64,000 bases of DNA, taken from contig NW_027479707.1 in the NCBI RefSeq assembly GCF_051014685.1, positions 1-64,000 of the forward strand, written 5' to 3'. Positions 12,644 to 28,374 of the stretch are shown here, in pieces; position 1 is the stretch's first letter, and every line of letters starts with the position of its first letter. Below the pieces are notes generated by a model, which saw only the letters and a list, made by a program, of their open reading frames with translations, was not told the origin of the DNA and did not search any database. A program made the position numbers and the translations under genes. This DNA comes from Ptiloglossa arizonensis (Eukaryota; Arthropoda; Insecta; Hymenoptera; Colletidae).

Positions 12644-14285
12644 GTGATAAGTTATACGTTACATGCTATACGTTATACGTTATTCGTTATACGTTATACG
12701 TTACACGTTATACGTTATACGTTATACGTTATACGTTATTCGTTACACGTTATACGTTATACGTTATTCGTTATACGTTATACGTTATACGTTATACGTT
12801 ATACGTTATACGTTATACGTTATACGTTATACGTTATACGTTATACGTTATACGTTATACGTGAAACGTTATACGTTATACGTTATACGTTATACGTTAT
12901 ACGTTATACGTTATTCGTTACACGTTATACGTTATACGTTATTCGTTATACGTTATACGTTATACGTTTTACGTTATACGTTATACGTTATACGTAATAC
13001 GTTATACGTTATACGTTATACGTTATACGTTATACGTTATACGTTATACGTTATACGTTAGACGTTATACGTTATACGTTATACGTTATACGTTATACGT
13101 TATACGTTATACGTTATACGTTATACGTTACACGTTATACGTTATACGTTATACGTTATACGTTATACGTTATACGTTATACGTTATACGTTATACGTTA
13201 TACGTTATACGTTATACGTTATACGTTATACGTTATACGTTATACGTTATACGTTATACGTGATAAGTTATACGTTACATGCTATACGTTATACGTTATA
13301 CGTTATACGTTGTACGTTATACGTTATACGTTATAAGTTATACGTTAAACGTTATACGTCATACGTTATACGTCATACGTTATTCGTTATACGTTATACG
13401 TTACACGTTATACGTTATACGTTATACGTTATTCTTTATACGTTATACGTTATACGTTATACGTTATACGTTATACGTTATACGTTATACGTTATACGTT
13501 AGACGTTATACGTTATACGTTATACGTTATACGTTATACGTTATACGTTATACGTTATACGTTATACGTTATACGTTATACGTTATACGTTATACGTTAT
13601 ACGTTATACGTTATACGTTATACGTGATAAGTTATACGTTACATGCTATACGTTATACGTTATTCGTTATACGTTATACGTTACACGTTATACGTTATAC
13701 GTTATACGTTATACGTTATTCTTTATACGTTATACGTTATACGTTATACGTTATACGTTATACGTTATACGTTATACGTTATACGTTATACGTTAGACGT
13801 TATACGTTATACGTTATACGTTATACGTTATACGTTATACGTTATACGTTATACGTTATACGTTATACGTTATACGTTATACGTTATACGTTATACGTTA
13901 TACGTTATACGTTATACGTTATACGTTATACGTTATACGTTATACGTTATACGTTATACGTGATAAGTTATACGTTACATGCTATACGTTATACGTTATA
14001 CGTTATACGTTGTACGTTTTACGTTATACGTTATACGTTATACGTTATACGTTATACGTTATACGTTATACGTTATACGTTATACGTTATACGTCATACG
14101 TTATACGTTATACGTTATACGTTATACTTTATACGTTATACGTTATACGAAATATGTAATACGTAATTCGTTTTACGATATTCGTTATACGTTCTTCGTT
14201 ACACGTTATACGTTATACGTTTTGCGTTATACGTTTTACGTTATTCGTGATACGTTATACGTTATACGTTATACGTTATACGTTA
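12644..14285 (+). repeat. About 2.75-kb HOR, copy 2
   Basis: Second copy of 9,886-11,540: C blocks at 12,644, 13,260, 13,624 and 13,960, K block at 12,861, N block with AAATATG at 14,150. The match ends near 14,285, where this copy enters a ttagacg unit in place of the gtatacg of copy 1. Confidence 0.92.
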
Positions 14286-15050
14286 TACGTTATACGTTAG
14301 ACGTTATACGTTATACGTTATACGTTATACGTTATACGTTATACGTTATACGTTATACGTTATACGTTACACGTTATACGTTATACGTTATACGTTATAC
14401 GTTATACGTTATACGTTATACGTTATACGTTATACGTTATACGTTATACGTTATACGTTATACGTTATACGTTATACGTTATACGTTATACGTTATACGT
14501 GATAAGTTATACGTTACATGCTATACGTTATACGTTATACGTTATACGTTGTACGTTATACGTTATACGTTATACGTTATACGTTATACGTTATACGTTA
14601 TACGTTATACGTTATACGTTAGACGTTATACGTTATACGTTATACGTTATACGTTATACGTTATACGTTATACGTTATTCGTTATACGTTATACGTTATG
14701 CGTTATACGTTATACGTTATACGTTATACGTTATACGTTATACGTTATACGTTATACGTTATACGTCATACGTTATACGTTATACGTTATACGTTATACT
14801 TTATACGTTATACGTTATACGAAATATGTAATACGTAATTCGTTTTACGATATTCGTTATACGTTCTTCGTTACACGTTATACGTTATACGTTTTGCGTT
14901 ATACGTTTTACGTTATTCGTGATACGTTATACGTTATACGTTATACGTTATACGTTATACGTTACACGTTATACGTTATACGTTATACGTTATACGTTGT
15001 ACGTTATACGTTATACGTTATACGTTATACGTTATACGTTATACGTTATA
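14286..15050 (+). repeat. HOR segment with second N block
   Basis: C block at 14,499 and an N block with AAATATG at 14,822, which is 672 bp (96 heptamers) after the N block at 14,150. Contains ttagacg near 14,294 and 14,618 and single ttattcg and ttatgcg units near 14,680-14,702. Confidence 0.85.
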
Positions 15051-17320
15051 CGTAATTCGTAATACGTTATACCTGATACGTTATACGTTCTACGTTATAC
15101 GTTCTACGTTATACGTTATACGTTATACGTTATACGTTATACGTAATACGTGATAAGTTATACGTTATACGTTATACGTTATTCTTTATACGTTACACGT
15201 TATACGTTATGGGTTATACGTCATACGTTATACGTTATACGTTGTACGTTATACGTTATACGTTATACGTGATAAGTTATACGTTACATGCTATACGTTA
15301 TACGTTATACGTTATACGTTATACGTTGTACGTTATACGTTATACGTTATACGTTATACGTTATACGTTATACGTTATACGTCATACGTTATACGTCATA
15401 CGTTATTCGTTATACGTTATATGTTATACGTTATACGTTATACGTTATACGTTATACGTTATACGTTATTCGTTATACGTTATACGTTATGCGTTATACG
15501 TTATACGTTATACGTTATACGTTATACGTTATACGTTATACGTTATACGTTATACGTAATACGTTATACGTTATACGATATACGTTATACGTTATACGTT
15601 ATACGTTATACGCTATACGTTATACGTTAGACGTTATACGTTATACGTTATACGTTATACGTTATACGTTATACCTTATAAGTTATACGTCATAAGTTAT
15701 ACGATACACGTTATACGTTATTCGAAATATGTAATACGTAATACGTTTTACGATATTCGTTATACGTTCTTCGTTACACGTTATACGTTATACGTTATGC
15801 GTTATACGTTTTACGTTATTCGTGATACGTTATACGTTATACGTTATACGTTATACGGTATACGTTATACGTTATACGTTATACGTTATACGTTATACGT
15901 TATACGTTACACGTTATACGTTATACGTCATACGTTATATACTATACGTTATACGTTATACGTTATACGTTGTACGTTATACGTTATACGTTATACGTTG
16001 TACGTTATACGTTGTACGTTATACGTTATACGTTATACGTTATACGTTATACGTTATACGTTATACGTTATACGTTATACGTTATACGTCATACGTTATA
16101 CGTCATACGTTATTCGTTATACGTTATACGTTATACGTTATACGTTATACGTTATACGTTATACGTTATACGTTATACGTTATTCTTTATACGTTATACG
16201 TTATACGTTATACGTTATACGTCATACGTTATACGTTATACGTTATACGTTATACGTTATACGTTATACGTTATACGTTATACGTTATACGTTATACGTT
16301 ATACGTCATACGTTATACGTTATACGTTATACGTTATACGTTATACGTTATACGTTACATGCTATACGTTATACGTTATACGTTATACGTTGTACGTTAT
16401 ACGTTATACGTTATACGTTATACGTTATACGTTGTACGTTATACGTTATTCTTTATACGTTATACGTTATACGTTATACGTTATACGTCATACGTTATAC
16501 GTTATACGTTATACGTTATACGTTATACGTTGTACGTTATACGTTATACGTTATACGTTATACGTTATACGTTATACGTTATACGTTGTACGTTATACGT
16601 TATTCTTTATACGTTATACGTTATACGTTATACGTTATACGTCATACGTTATACGTTATACGTTATACGTTATACGTTATACGTTGTACGTTATACGTTA
16701 TACGTTATACGTCATACGTTATACGTTATACGTTATACGTTATACGTTATACGTTATACGTTACATGCTATACGTTATACGTTATACGTTATACGTTGTA
16801 CGTTATACGTTATACGTTATACGTTATACGTTATACGTTATACGTTATACGTTATACGTTATACGTTATACGTTATACGTCATACGTTATACGTTATACG
16901 TTATACGTTATACGTTATACGTTATACGTTACATGCTATACGTTATACGTTATACGTTATACGTTGTACGTTATACGTTATACGTTATACGTTATACGTT
17001 ATACGTTGTACGTTATACGTTATTCTTTATACGTTATACGTTATACGTTATACGTTATACGTCATACGTTATACGTTATACGTTATACGTTATACGTTAT
17101 ACGTTGTACGTTATACGTTATACGTTATACGTTATACGTTATACGTTATACGTTATACGTTATACGTTATACGTTATACGTTATACGTTATACGTTATTA
17201 GTTATACGTTATACGTTATACGTTATACGTTATACGTTATACGTTATACGATATACGTCATACGTTATACGTCATACGTTGTTTGTTATACGTTAGACGT
17301 TATACGTTATACGTTATACG
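15051..17320 (+). repeat. tcatacg/ttgtacg-dense zone with short duplications
   Basis: Opens with a P block near 15,071 and a C block at 15,269. It is rich in tcatacg, ttgtacg and ttattct units. Landmark ACATGC sites at 16,357, 16,763 and 16,931 and ttattct units at 16,446, 16,600 and 17,020 show local copies at 574 bp (16,357 to 16,931; 16,446 to 17,020) and 420 bp (16,600 to 17,020). A single ttatggg at 15,207-15,213 was found nowhere else, and the N block here starts from ttattcg-aaatatg instead of ttatacg-aaatatg. It ends with ttgtttg near 17,278. Confidence 0.87.
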
Positions 17321-20300
17321 TTATACCTTATAAGTTATACGTCATAAGTTATACGATACACGTTATACGTTATACGAAATATGTAATACGTAATACGTTT
17401 TACGATATTCGTTATACGTTCTTCGTTACACGTTATACGTTATACGTTTTGCGTTATACGTTTTACGTTATTCGTGATACGTTATACGTTATACGTTATA
17501 CGTTATACGTTATACGGTATACGTTATACGTTATACGTTATACGTTATACGCTATACGTTATACGTTATACGCTATACGTTATACGTAGTATGTAATGCT
17601 TCATACGTTTTACGTTATTCGTTATACGTTTTTCGTTACAAGTTATACGTTATACGTTATACGTTATAAGTTATATGTCATAAGTTATACGATACATGTT
17701 ATACGTTATACGAAATATGTAATACGTAATACGTTTTACGAAATTCGTTATACGTTCTTCGTTACACGTTGTACGTTATACGTTATGCGTTATACGTATT
17801 ACGTTATTCGTGATACGTTATACGTTATACGTTATACGTTATACGTTATACGGCATACGTTATACGTTATACGTTATACGTTATACGTTATACGTTATAC
17901 GTTATACGTTATACGTTATACGTTATACGTTATACGTTATACGTTATACGTTATACGTTATACGTTATACGTTATACGTTGTACGTTATACGTTGTACGT
18001 TATACGTTATACGTTATACGTTATACGTTATACGTTATACGTTATACGTTATACGTTATACGTCATACGTTATACGTCATACGTTATTCGTTATACGTTA
18101 TACGTTATACGTTATACGTTATACGTTATACGTTATACGTTATACGTTATTCTTTATACGTTATACGTTATACGTTATACGTTATACGTCATACGTTATA
18201 CGTTATACGTTATACGTTATACGTTATACGTTATACGTTATACGTTATACGTTATACGTTATACCTTATAAGTTATACGTCATAAGTTATACGATACACG
18301 TTATACGTTATACGAAATATGTAATACGTAATACGTTTTACGATATTCGTTATACGTTCTTCGTTACACGTTATACGTTATACGTTTTGCGTTATACGTT
18401 TTACGTTATTCGTGATACGTTATACGTTATGCGTTATACGTTATACGTTATACGGTATACGTTATACGTTATACGTTATACGTTATACGCTATACGTTAT
18501 ACGTTATACGCTATACGTTATACGTAGTATGTAATGCTTCATACGTTTTACGTTATTCGTTATACGTTTTTCGTTACAAGTTATACGTTATACGTTATAC
18601 GTTATAAGTTATATGTCATAAGTTATACGATACATGTTATACGTTATACGAAATATGTAATACGTAATACGTTTTACGAAATTCGTTATACGTTCTTCGT
18701 TACACGTTATACGTTATACGTTATGCGTTATACGTATTACGTTATTCGTGATACGTTATACGTTATACGTTATACGTTATACGGCATACGTTATACGTTA
18801 TACGTTATACGTTATACGTTATACGTTATACGTTATACGTTATACGTTATACGTTATACGTTATACGTTATACGTTATACGTTATACGTTATACGTTATA
18901 CGTTATACGTTATACGTTATACGTTGTACGTTATACGTTGTACGTTATACGTTATACGTTATACGTTATACGTTATACGTTATACGTTATACGTTATACG
19001 TTATACGTTATACGTCATACGTTATACGTCATACGTTATTCGTTATACGTTATACGTTATACGTTATACGTTATACGTTATACGTTATACGTTATACGTT
19101 ATTCTTTATACGTTATACGTTATACGTTATACGTTATACGTCATACGTTATACGTTATACGTTATACGTTATACGTTATACGTTATACGTTATACGTTAT
19201 ACGTCATACGTTATACGTCATACGTTATACGTTATACGACATACGTTATACGTTATACGTTATGCGTTATTCGTTATACGTTTTACGTTATACGTTACAC
19301 GTAATTCGTAATACGTTATACCTGATACGTTCTATGTTCTACGTTATACGTTATGCGTTATACGTTATACGTTATACGTTATACGTTATACGTTATACGT
19401 TATACGTTATACGTTATACGTTATACGTTATACGTTATACGTTATACGTTATACGTTATACGTTATACGTTATACGTTATAAGTTATACGTTACATGCTA
19501 TACGTTGTACGTTATACGTTATACGTTATACGTTATACGTCATACGTTATACGTCATACGTTATACGTTATACGTTATACGTTATACGTTATACGTTATA
19601 CGTTATACGTTATACGTTATACGTCATACGTTATACGTCATACGTTATACGTTATACGTTATACGATATACGTTATACGTTATACGTTATACGTTATACG
19701 TTATACGTTATACGTTATACGTTGTACGTTATACGTTATACGTTGTACGTTATACGTTATACGTCATACGTTATACGTTATACGACATACGTTATACGTT
19801 ATACGTTATGCGTTATTCGTTATACGTTTTACGTTATACGTTACACGTAATTCGTAATACGTTATACCTGATACGTTCTACGTTCTACGTTATACGTTAT
19901 GCGTTATACGTTATACGTTATACGTTATACGTTATACGTTATACGTTATACGTTATACGTTATACGTTATACGTTATACGTTATACGTTATACGTTATAC
20001 GTTATACGTTATACGTTATACGTTATACGTTATACGTTATACGTTATACGTTATAAGTTATACGTTACATGCTATACGTTGTACGTTATACGTTATACGT
20101 TATACGTTATACGTCATACGTTATACGTTATACGTTATACGTTATACGTTATACGTTATACGTTATACGTTATACGTTATACGTTATACGTTATACGTTA
20201 TACGTTATACGTTATACGTTATACGTTATACGTTATACGTTGTACGTTATACGTTGTACGATATACGTTATACGTTATACGTTATACGTTATACGTTATA

Positions 20301-20561
20301 CGTTATACGTTATACGTTATACGTCATACGTTATACGTCATACGTTATTCGTTATACGTTATACGTTATACGTTATACGTTATACGTTATACGTTATACG
20401 TTATACGTTATTCTTTATACGTTATACGTTATACGTTATACGTTATACGTCATACGTTATACGTTATACGTTATACGTTATACGTTATACGATATACGTC
20501 ATACGTTATACGTCATACGTTGTTTGTTATACGTTAGACGTTATACGTTATACGTTATACG
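17321..20561 (+). repeat. About 3.24-kb tandem HOR, copy 1
   Basis: Begins at the ttatacc-ttataag unit at 17,321 and is repeated from 20,562 (offset 3241, then 3234). Inside, ttatacc-ttataag recurs at 18,259, giving a 938-bp subrepeat, each with an N block and an M block (17,596 and 18,534) carrying tagtatg. P blocks lie near 19,321 and 19,867 (a 546-bp subrepeat). The segment ends with the same tcatacg pair and ttgtttg that precede copy 1. Confidence 0.92.
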
Positions 20562-23360
20562 TTATACCTTATAAGTTATACGTCATAAGTTATACGATAC
20601 ACGTTATACGTTATACGAAATATGTAATACGTAATACGTTTTACGATATTCGTTATACGTTCTTCGTTACACGTTATACGTTATACGTTTTGCGTTATAC
20701 GTTTTACGTTATTCGTGATACGTTATACGTTATACGTTATACGTTATACGTTATACGGTATACGTTATACGTTATACGTTATACGTTATACGCTATACGT
20801 TATACGTTATACGCTATACGTTATACGTAGTATGTAATGCTTCATACGTTTTACGTTATTCGTTATACGTTTTTCGTTACAAGTTATACGTTATACGTTA
20901 TACGTTATAAGTTATATGTCATAAGTTATACGATACATGTTATACGTTATACGAAATATGTAATACGTAATACGTTTTACGAAATTCGTTATACGTTCTT
21001 CGTTACACGTTATACGTTATACGTTATGCGTTATACGTATTACGTTATTCGTGATACGTTATACGTTATACGTTATACGTTATACGTTATACGGCATACG
21101 TTATACGTTATACGTTATACGTTATACGTTATACGTTATACGTTATACGTTATACGTTATACGTTATACGTTATACGTTATACGTTATACGTTATACGTT
21201 ATACGTTATACGTTATACGTTGTACGTTATACGTTGTACGTTATACGTTATACGTTATACGTTATACGTTATACGTTATACGTTATACGTTATACGTTAT
21301 ACGTCATACGTTATACGTCATACGTTATTCGTTATACGTTATACGTTATACGTTATACGTTATACGTTATACGTTATACGTTATACGTTATTCTTTATAC
21401 GTTATACGTTATACGTTATACGTTATACGTCATACGTTATACGTTATACGTTATACGTTATACGTTATACGTTATACGTTATACGTTATACGTTATACCT
21501 TATAAGTTATACGTCATAAGTTATACGATACACGTTATACGTTATACGAAATATGTAATACGTAATACGTTTTACGATATTCGTTATACGTTCTTCGTTA
21601 CACGTTATACGTTATACGTTTTGCGTTATACGTTTTACGTTATTCGTGATACGTTATACGTTATGCGTTATACGTTATACGTTATACGGTATACGTTATA
21701 CGTTATACGTTATACGTTATACGCTATACGTTATACGTTATACGCTATACGTTATACGTAGTATGTAATGCTTCATACGTTTTACGTTATTCGTTATACG
21801 TTTTTCGTTACAAGTTATACGTTATACGTTATACGTTATAAGTTATATGTCATAAGTTATACGATACATGTTATACGTTATACGAAATATGTAATACGTA
21901 ATACGTTTTACGAAATTCGTTATACGTTCTTCGTTACACGTTATACGTTATACGTTATGCGTTATACGTATTACGTTATTCGTGATACGTTATACGTTAT
22001 ACGTTATACGTTATACGGCATACGTTATACGTTATACGTTATACGTTATACGTTATACGTTATACGTTATACGTTATACGTTATACGTTATACGTTATAC
22101 GTTATACGTTATACGTTATACGTTATACGTTATACGTTATACGTTATACGTTATACGTTATACGTTATACGTTGTACGTTATACGTTGTACGTTATTCGT
22201 TATACGTTATACGTTATACGTTATACGTTATACGTTATACGTTATACGTTATACGTCATACGTTATACGTCATACGTTATTCGTTATACGTTATACGTTA
22301 TACGTTATACGTTATACGTTATACGTTATACGTTATACGTTATACGTTATTCTTTATACGTTATACGTTATACGTTATACGTTATACGTCATACGTTATA
22401 CGTTATACGTTATACGTTATACGTTATACGTTATACGTTATACGTTATACGTCATACGTTATACGTCATACGTTATACGTTATACGACATACGTTATACG
22501 TTATACGTTATGCGTTATTCGTTATACGTTTTACGTTATACGTTACACGTAATTCGTAATACGTTATACCTGATACGATCTACGTTCTACGTTATACGTT
22601 ATGCGTTATACGTTATACGTTATACGTTATACGTTATACGTTATACGTTACGCGTTATACGTTATACGTTATACGTTATACGTTATACGTTATACGTTAT
22701 ACGTTATACGTTATACGTTATACGTTATAAGTTATACGTTACATGCTATACGTTGTACGTTATACGTTATACGTTATACGTTATACGTTATACGTTATAC
22801 GTTATACGTTATACGTTATACGTTATACGTTATACGTTATACGTTATACGTTGTACGTTATACGTTGTACGTTATACGTTATACGTTATACGTTATACGT
22901 TATACGTTATACGTTATACGTTATACGTTATACGTCATACGTTATACGTCATACGTTATTCGTTATACGTTATACGTTATACGTTATACGTTATACGTTA
23001 TACGTTATACGTTATACGTTATTCTTTATACGTTATACGTTATACGTTATACGTTATACGTCATACGTTATACGTTATACGTTATACGTTATACGTTATA
23101 CGTTATACGTTATACGTCATACGTTATACGTCATACGTTATACGTTATACGACATACGTTATACGTTATACGTTATGCGTTATTCGTTATACGTTTTACG
23201 TTATACGTTACACGTAATTCGTAATACGTTATACCTGATACGATCTACGTTCTACGTTATACGTTATGCGTTATACGTTATACGTTATACGTTATACGTT
23301 ATACGTTATACGTTATACGTTATACGTTATACGTTATACGTTATACGTTATACGTTATAC
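20562..23360 (+). repeat. About 3.24-kb tandem HOR, copy 2
   Basis: Second copy: ttatacc-ttataag at 20,562 and 21,493 (931 bp apart against 938 in copy 1, one heptamer lost), M blocks at 20,837 and 21,768, P blocks near 22,568 and 23,234. A private ttacgcg at 22,648-22,654 introduces a second CpG into one heptamer. Confidence 0.92.
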
Positions 23361-24333
23361 GTTATACGGTATACGTTATACGTTATACGTTATACGTTAT
23401 ACGCTATACGTTATACGTTATACGCTATACGTTATACGTAGTATGTAATGCTTCATACGTTTTACGTTATTCGTTATACGTTTTTCGTTACAAGTTATAC
23501 GTTATACGTTATACGTTATAAGTTATATGTCATAAGTTATACGATACATGTTATACGTTATACGAAATATGTAATACGTAATACGTTTTACGAAATTCGT
23601 TATACGTTCTTCGTTACACGTTATACGTTATACGTTATGCGTTATACGTATTACGTTATTCGTGATACGTTATACGTTATACGTTATACGTTATACGGCA
23701 TACGTTATACGTTATACGTTATACGTTATACGTTATACGTTATACGTTATACGTTATACGTTATACGTTATACGTTATACGTTATACGTTATACGTTATA
23801 CGTTATACGTTATACGTTATACGTTATACGTTATACGTTATACGTTATGCGTTATACGTTATACGTTATACGTTATACGTTATACGTTATACGTTATACG
23901 TTATACGTTATACGTTATACGTTATACGTTATACGTTATACGGTATACGTTATACGTTATACGTTATACGTTATACGTTATACGTTATACGTTATACGTG
24001 AAACGTTATACGTTATACGTTATACGTTATACGTTATACGTTATACGTTATACGTTATTCGTTACACGTTATACGTTATACGTTATTCGTTATACGTTAT
24101 ACGTTATACGTTTTACGTTATACGTTATACGTTATACGTAATACGTTATACGTTATACGTTATACGTTATACGTTATACGTTATACGTTATACGTTATAC
24201 GTTAGACGTTATACGCTATACGTTATACGTTATACGTTATACGTTATACGTTATACGTTATACGTTATACGTTATACGTTATACGTTATACGTTATACGT
24301 TACACGTTATACGTTATACGTTATACGCTATAC
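23361..24333 (+). repeat. Third partial copy of the M module, then K block
   Basis: gtatacg, paired ctatacg and a tagtatg-type M block at 23,448 repeat the start of the 3.24-kb unit a third time. A junction with the next HOR family follows: a canonical stretch, gtatacg, and a K block opening at 23,998 with ttagacg-ttatacg-ctatacg downstream. That ending is typical of 24-38 kb. Confidence 0.87.
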
Positions 24334-25580
24334 GTGATAAGTTATACGTTACATGCTATACGTTATACGTTATACGTTATACGTTGTACGTTATACGTTA
24401 TACGTTATAAGTTACACGTTATACGTTATACGTCATACGTTATACGTCATACGTTAATCGTTATACGTTATACGTTACACGTTATACGTTATACGTTATA
24501 CGTTATTCTTTATACGTTATACGTTATACGTTATACGTTATACGTCATACGTTATACGTTATACGTTATACGTTATACTTTATACGTTATACGTTATACG
24601 AAATATGTAATACGTAATACGTTTTACGATATTCGTTATACGTTCTTCGTTACACGTTATACGTTATACGTTTTGCGTTATACGTTTTACGTTATTCGTG
24701 ATACGTTATACGTTATACGTTATACGTTATACGTTATACGTTATACGGTATACGTTATACGTAATACGTTATACGTTATACGCTATACGTTATACGTTAT
24801 ACGCTATACGTTATACGTAATATGTAATGCTTCATACGTTTTACGTTATTCGTATTACGTTTTTCGATACAAGTTATACGTTATACGTTATACGTTATAA
24901 GTTATATGTCATAAGTTATACGATACATGTTATACGTTATACGAAATATGTAATACGTAATACGTTTTACGATATTCGTTATACGTTCTTCGTTACACGT
25001 TATACGTTATACGTTATACGTTATACGTTGTACGATATACGTTATACGTTATACGTTATACGTTATACGTTATACGTAATTCGTAATACGTTATACATGA
25101 TACGTTATACGTTCTACGTTATACGTTATACGTTATGCGTTATACGTTATACGTTATACGTGATAAGTTATACGTTATACGTTATACGTTATTCTTTATA
25201 CGTTATACGTTATACGTTATACGTTATACGTCATACGTTATACGTTATACGTTATACGTTATACGTTATACGTTATAGGTTATACGTTATACGTTATACG
25301 TTATACGTTAGACGTTATACGTTATACGTTATACGTTATACGTTATACGTTATACGTTATACGTTATACGTTATACGTTATACGTTATACGTTATACGTT
25401 ATACGTTATACGTTATACGTCATACGTTATACGTTACACGTTATACGTTATACGTTATACGTTATACGTTATACGTTATACGTTATACGTTATACGTTAT
25501 ACGTCATACGTTATACGTTACACGTTATACGTTATACGTTATACGTTATACGTTATACGTTATACGTTATACGTTACACG

Positions 25581-25592
25581 TTATATTATTCG
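25581..25592 (+). repeat. Phase lesion, -2 type
   Basis: A 12-bp unit reading ttatattattcg replaces two heptamers, followed by ttagatg. It shifts the repeat register by -2. First of nine copies. Confidence 0.95.
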
Positions 25593-26201
25593 TTAGATGT
25601 TATACGTTATACGTTATACGTTATACGTTATACGTTATACGTTATACGTTATACGTTATACGTTATACGTTATACGTTATACGTTATACGTTATACGTTA
25701 TACGTTATACGTTATACGTTATACGTTATACGTTATACGTTATACGTTATACGTTATACGTTATACGTTATACGTTATACGTTATACGTTATACGTTATA
25801 CGGTATACGTTATACGTTATACGTTATACGTTATACGTTATACGTTATACGTCATACGTTATACGTTATACGTTATACGTTATACGTTATACGTTATAGG
25901 TTATACGTTATACGTTATACGTTAGAAGTTATACGTTATACGTTATACGTTATACGTTATACGTTATACGTTATACGTTATACGTTATACGTTATACGTT
26001 ATACGTTATACGTTATACGTTATACGTTATACGTTATACGTCATACGTTATACGTTACACGTTATACGTTATACGTTATACGTTATACGTTATACGTTAT
26101 ACGTTATACGTTATACGTTATACGTCATACGTTATACGTTACACGTTATACGTTATACGTTATACGTTATACGTTATACGTTATACGTTATACGTTACAC
26201 G

Positions 26202-26213
26202 TTATATTATTCG
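26202..26213 (+). repeat. Phase lesion, -2 type
   Basis: Same 12-bp unit, 621 bp after the first (88 heptamers plus remainder 5, as one lesion predicts). Confidence 0.95.
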
Positions 26214-28362
26214 TTAGATGTTATACGTTATACGTTATACGTTATACGTTATACGTTATACGTTATACGTTATACGTTATACGTTATACGTTATACGTTA
26301 TACGTTATACGTTATACGTTATACGTTATACGTTATACGTTATACGTTATACGTTATACGTTATACGTTATACGTTATACGTTATACGTTATACGTTATA
26401 CGTTATACGTTATACGTTATACGTTATACGTTATACGTTATACGTTATACGTTATACGTTATACGTTATACGTTATACGTTATACGTTATACGTTATACG
26501 TTATACGTTATACGGTATACGTTATACGTTATACGTTATACGTTATACGTTATACGTTATACGTTATACGTGAAACGTTATACGTTATACGTTATACGTT
26601 ATACGTTATACGTTATACGTTATTCGTTACACGTTATACGTTATACGTTATTCGTTATACGTTATACGTTATACGTTTTACGTTATACGTTATACGTTAT
26701 ACGTAATACGTTATACGTTATACGTTATACGTTATACGTTATACGTTATACGTTATACGTTATACGTTATACGTTAGACGTTATACGCTATACGTTATAC
26801 GTTATACGTTATACGTTATACGTTATACGTTATACGTTATACGTTATTCGTTACACGTTATACGTTATACGTTATTCGTTATACGTTATACGTTATACGT
26901 TTTACGTTATACGTTATACGTTATACGTAATACGTTATACGTTATACGTTATACGTTATACGTTATACGTTATACGTTATACGTTATACGTTAGACGTTA
27001 TACGCTATACGTTATACGTTATACGTTATACGTTATACGTTATACGTTATACGTTATACGTTATACGTTATACGTTATACGTTATACGTTACACGTTATA
27101 CGTTATACGTTATACGCTATACGTGATAAGTTATACGTTACATGCTATACGTTATACGTTATACGTTATACGTTGTACGTTATACGTTATACGTTATAAG
27201 TTACACGTTATACGTTATACGTCATACGTTATACGTCATACGTTAATCGTTATACGTTACACGTTATACGTTATACGTTATACGTTATTCTTTATACGTT
27301 ATACGTTATACGTTATACGTTATACGTCATACGTTATACGTTATACGTTATACGTTATACTTTATACGTTATACGTTATACGAAATATGTAATACGTAAT
27401 ACGTTTTACGATATTCGTTATACGTTCTTCGTTACACGTTATACGTTATACGTTTTGCGTTATACGTTTTACGTTATTCGTGATACGTTATACGTTATAC
27501 GTTATACGTTATACGTTATACGTTATACGGTATACGTTATACGTAATACGTTATACGTTATACGCTATACGTTATACGTTATACGCTATACGTTATACGT
27601 AATATGTAATGCTTCATACGTTTTACGTTATTCGTATTACGTTTTTCGATACAAGTTATACGTTATACGTTATACGTTATAAGTTATATGTCATAAGTTA
27701 TACGATACATGTTATACGTTATACGAAATATGTAATACGTAATACGTTTTACGATATTCGTTATACGTTCTTCGTTACACGTTATACGTTATACGTTATA
27801 CGTTATACGTTGTACGATATACGTTATACGTTATACGTTATACGTTATACGTTATACGTAATTCGTAATACGTTATACATGATACGTTATACGTTCTACG
27901 TTATACGTTATACGTTATGCGTTATACGTTATACGTTATACGTGATAAGTTATACGTTATACGTTATACGTTATTCTTTATACGTTATACGTTATACGTT
28001 ATACGTTATACGTCATACGTTATACGTTATACGTTATACGTTATACGTTATACGTTATAGGTTATACGTTATACGTTATACGTTATACGTTAGACGTTAT
28101 ACGTTATACGTTATACGTTATACGTTATACGTTATACGTTATACGTTATACGTTATACGTTATACGTTATACGTTATACGTTATACGTTATACGTTATAC
28201 GTCATACGTTATACGTTACACGTTATACGTTATACGTTATACGTTATACGTTATACGTTATACGTTATACGTTATACGTTATACGTCATACGTTATACGT
28301 TACACGTTATACGTTATACGTTATACGTTATACGTTATACGTTATACGTTATACGTTACACG

Positions 28363-28374
28363 TTATATTATTCG
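28363..28374 (+). repeat. Phase lesion, -2 type
   Basis: Copy of the lesion at 25,581 carried by the 2782-bp duplication. Confidence 0.95.

Larger units (their letters stand above)
24334..27122 (+). repeat. 2.78-kb tandem HOR, copy 1
   Basis: C block at 24,334, a ttaatcg near 24,454 found only here and in copy 2, N block, M block (24,827), P block with catga near 25,090, two internal 621-bp subrepeats each with a -2 lesion (25,581 and 26,202), a 42-unit perfect tract (26,221-26,514) and K block at 26,570. Repeated from 27,123 at offset 2789, then 2782. Confidence 0.93.

Noticed and set aside
24827..27199. Long open reading frames on the + strand, up to 790 codons, made of YTLYVIR repeats
   Set aside because: They follow arithmetically from a stop-free 7-bp repeat read in any frame. 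The same peptide appears in all three frames, frame ends depend on heptamer counts, and no domain, start context or composition of a real protein is visible.
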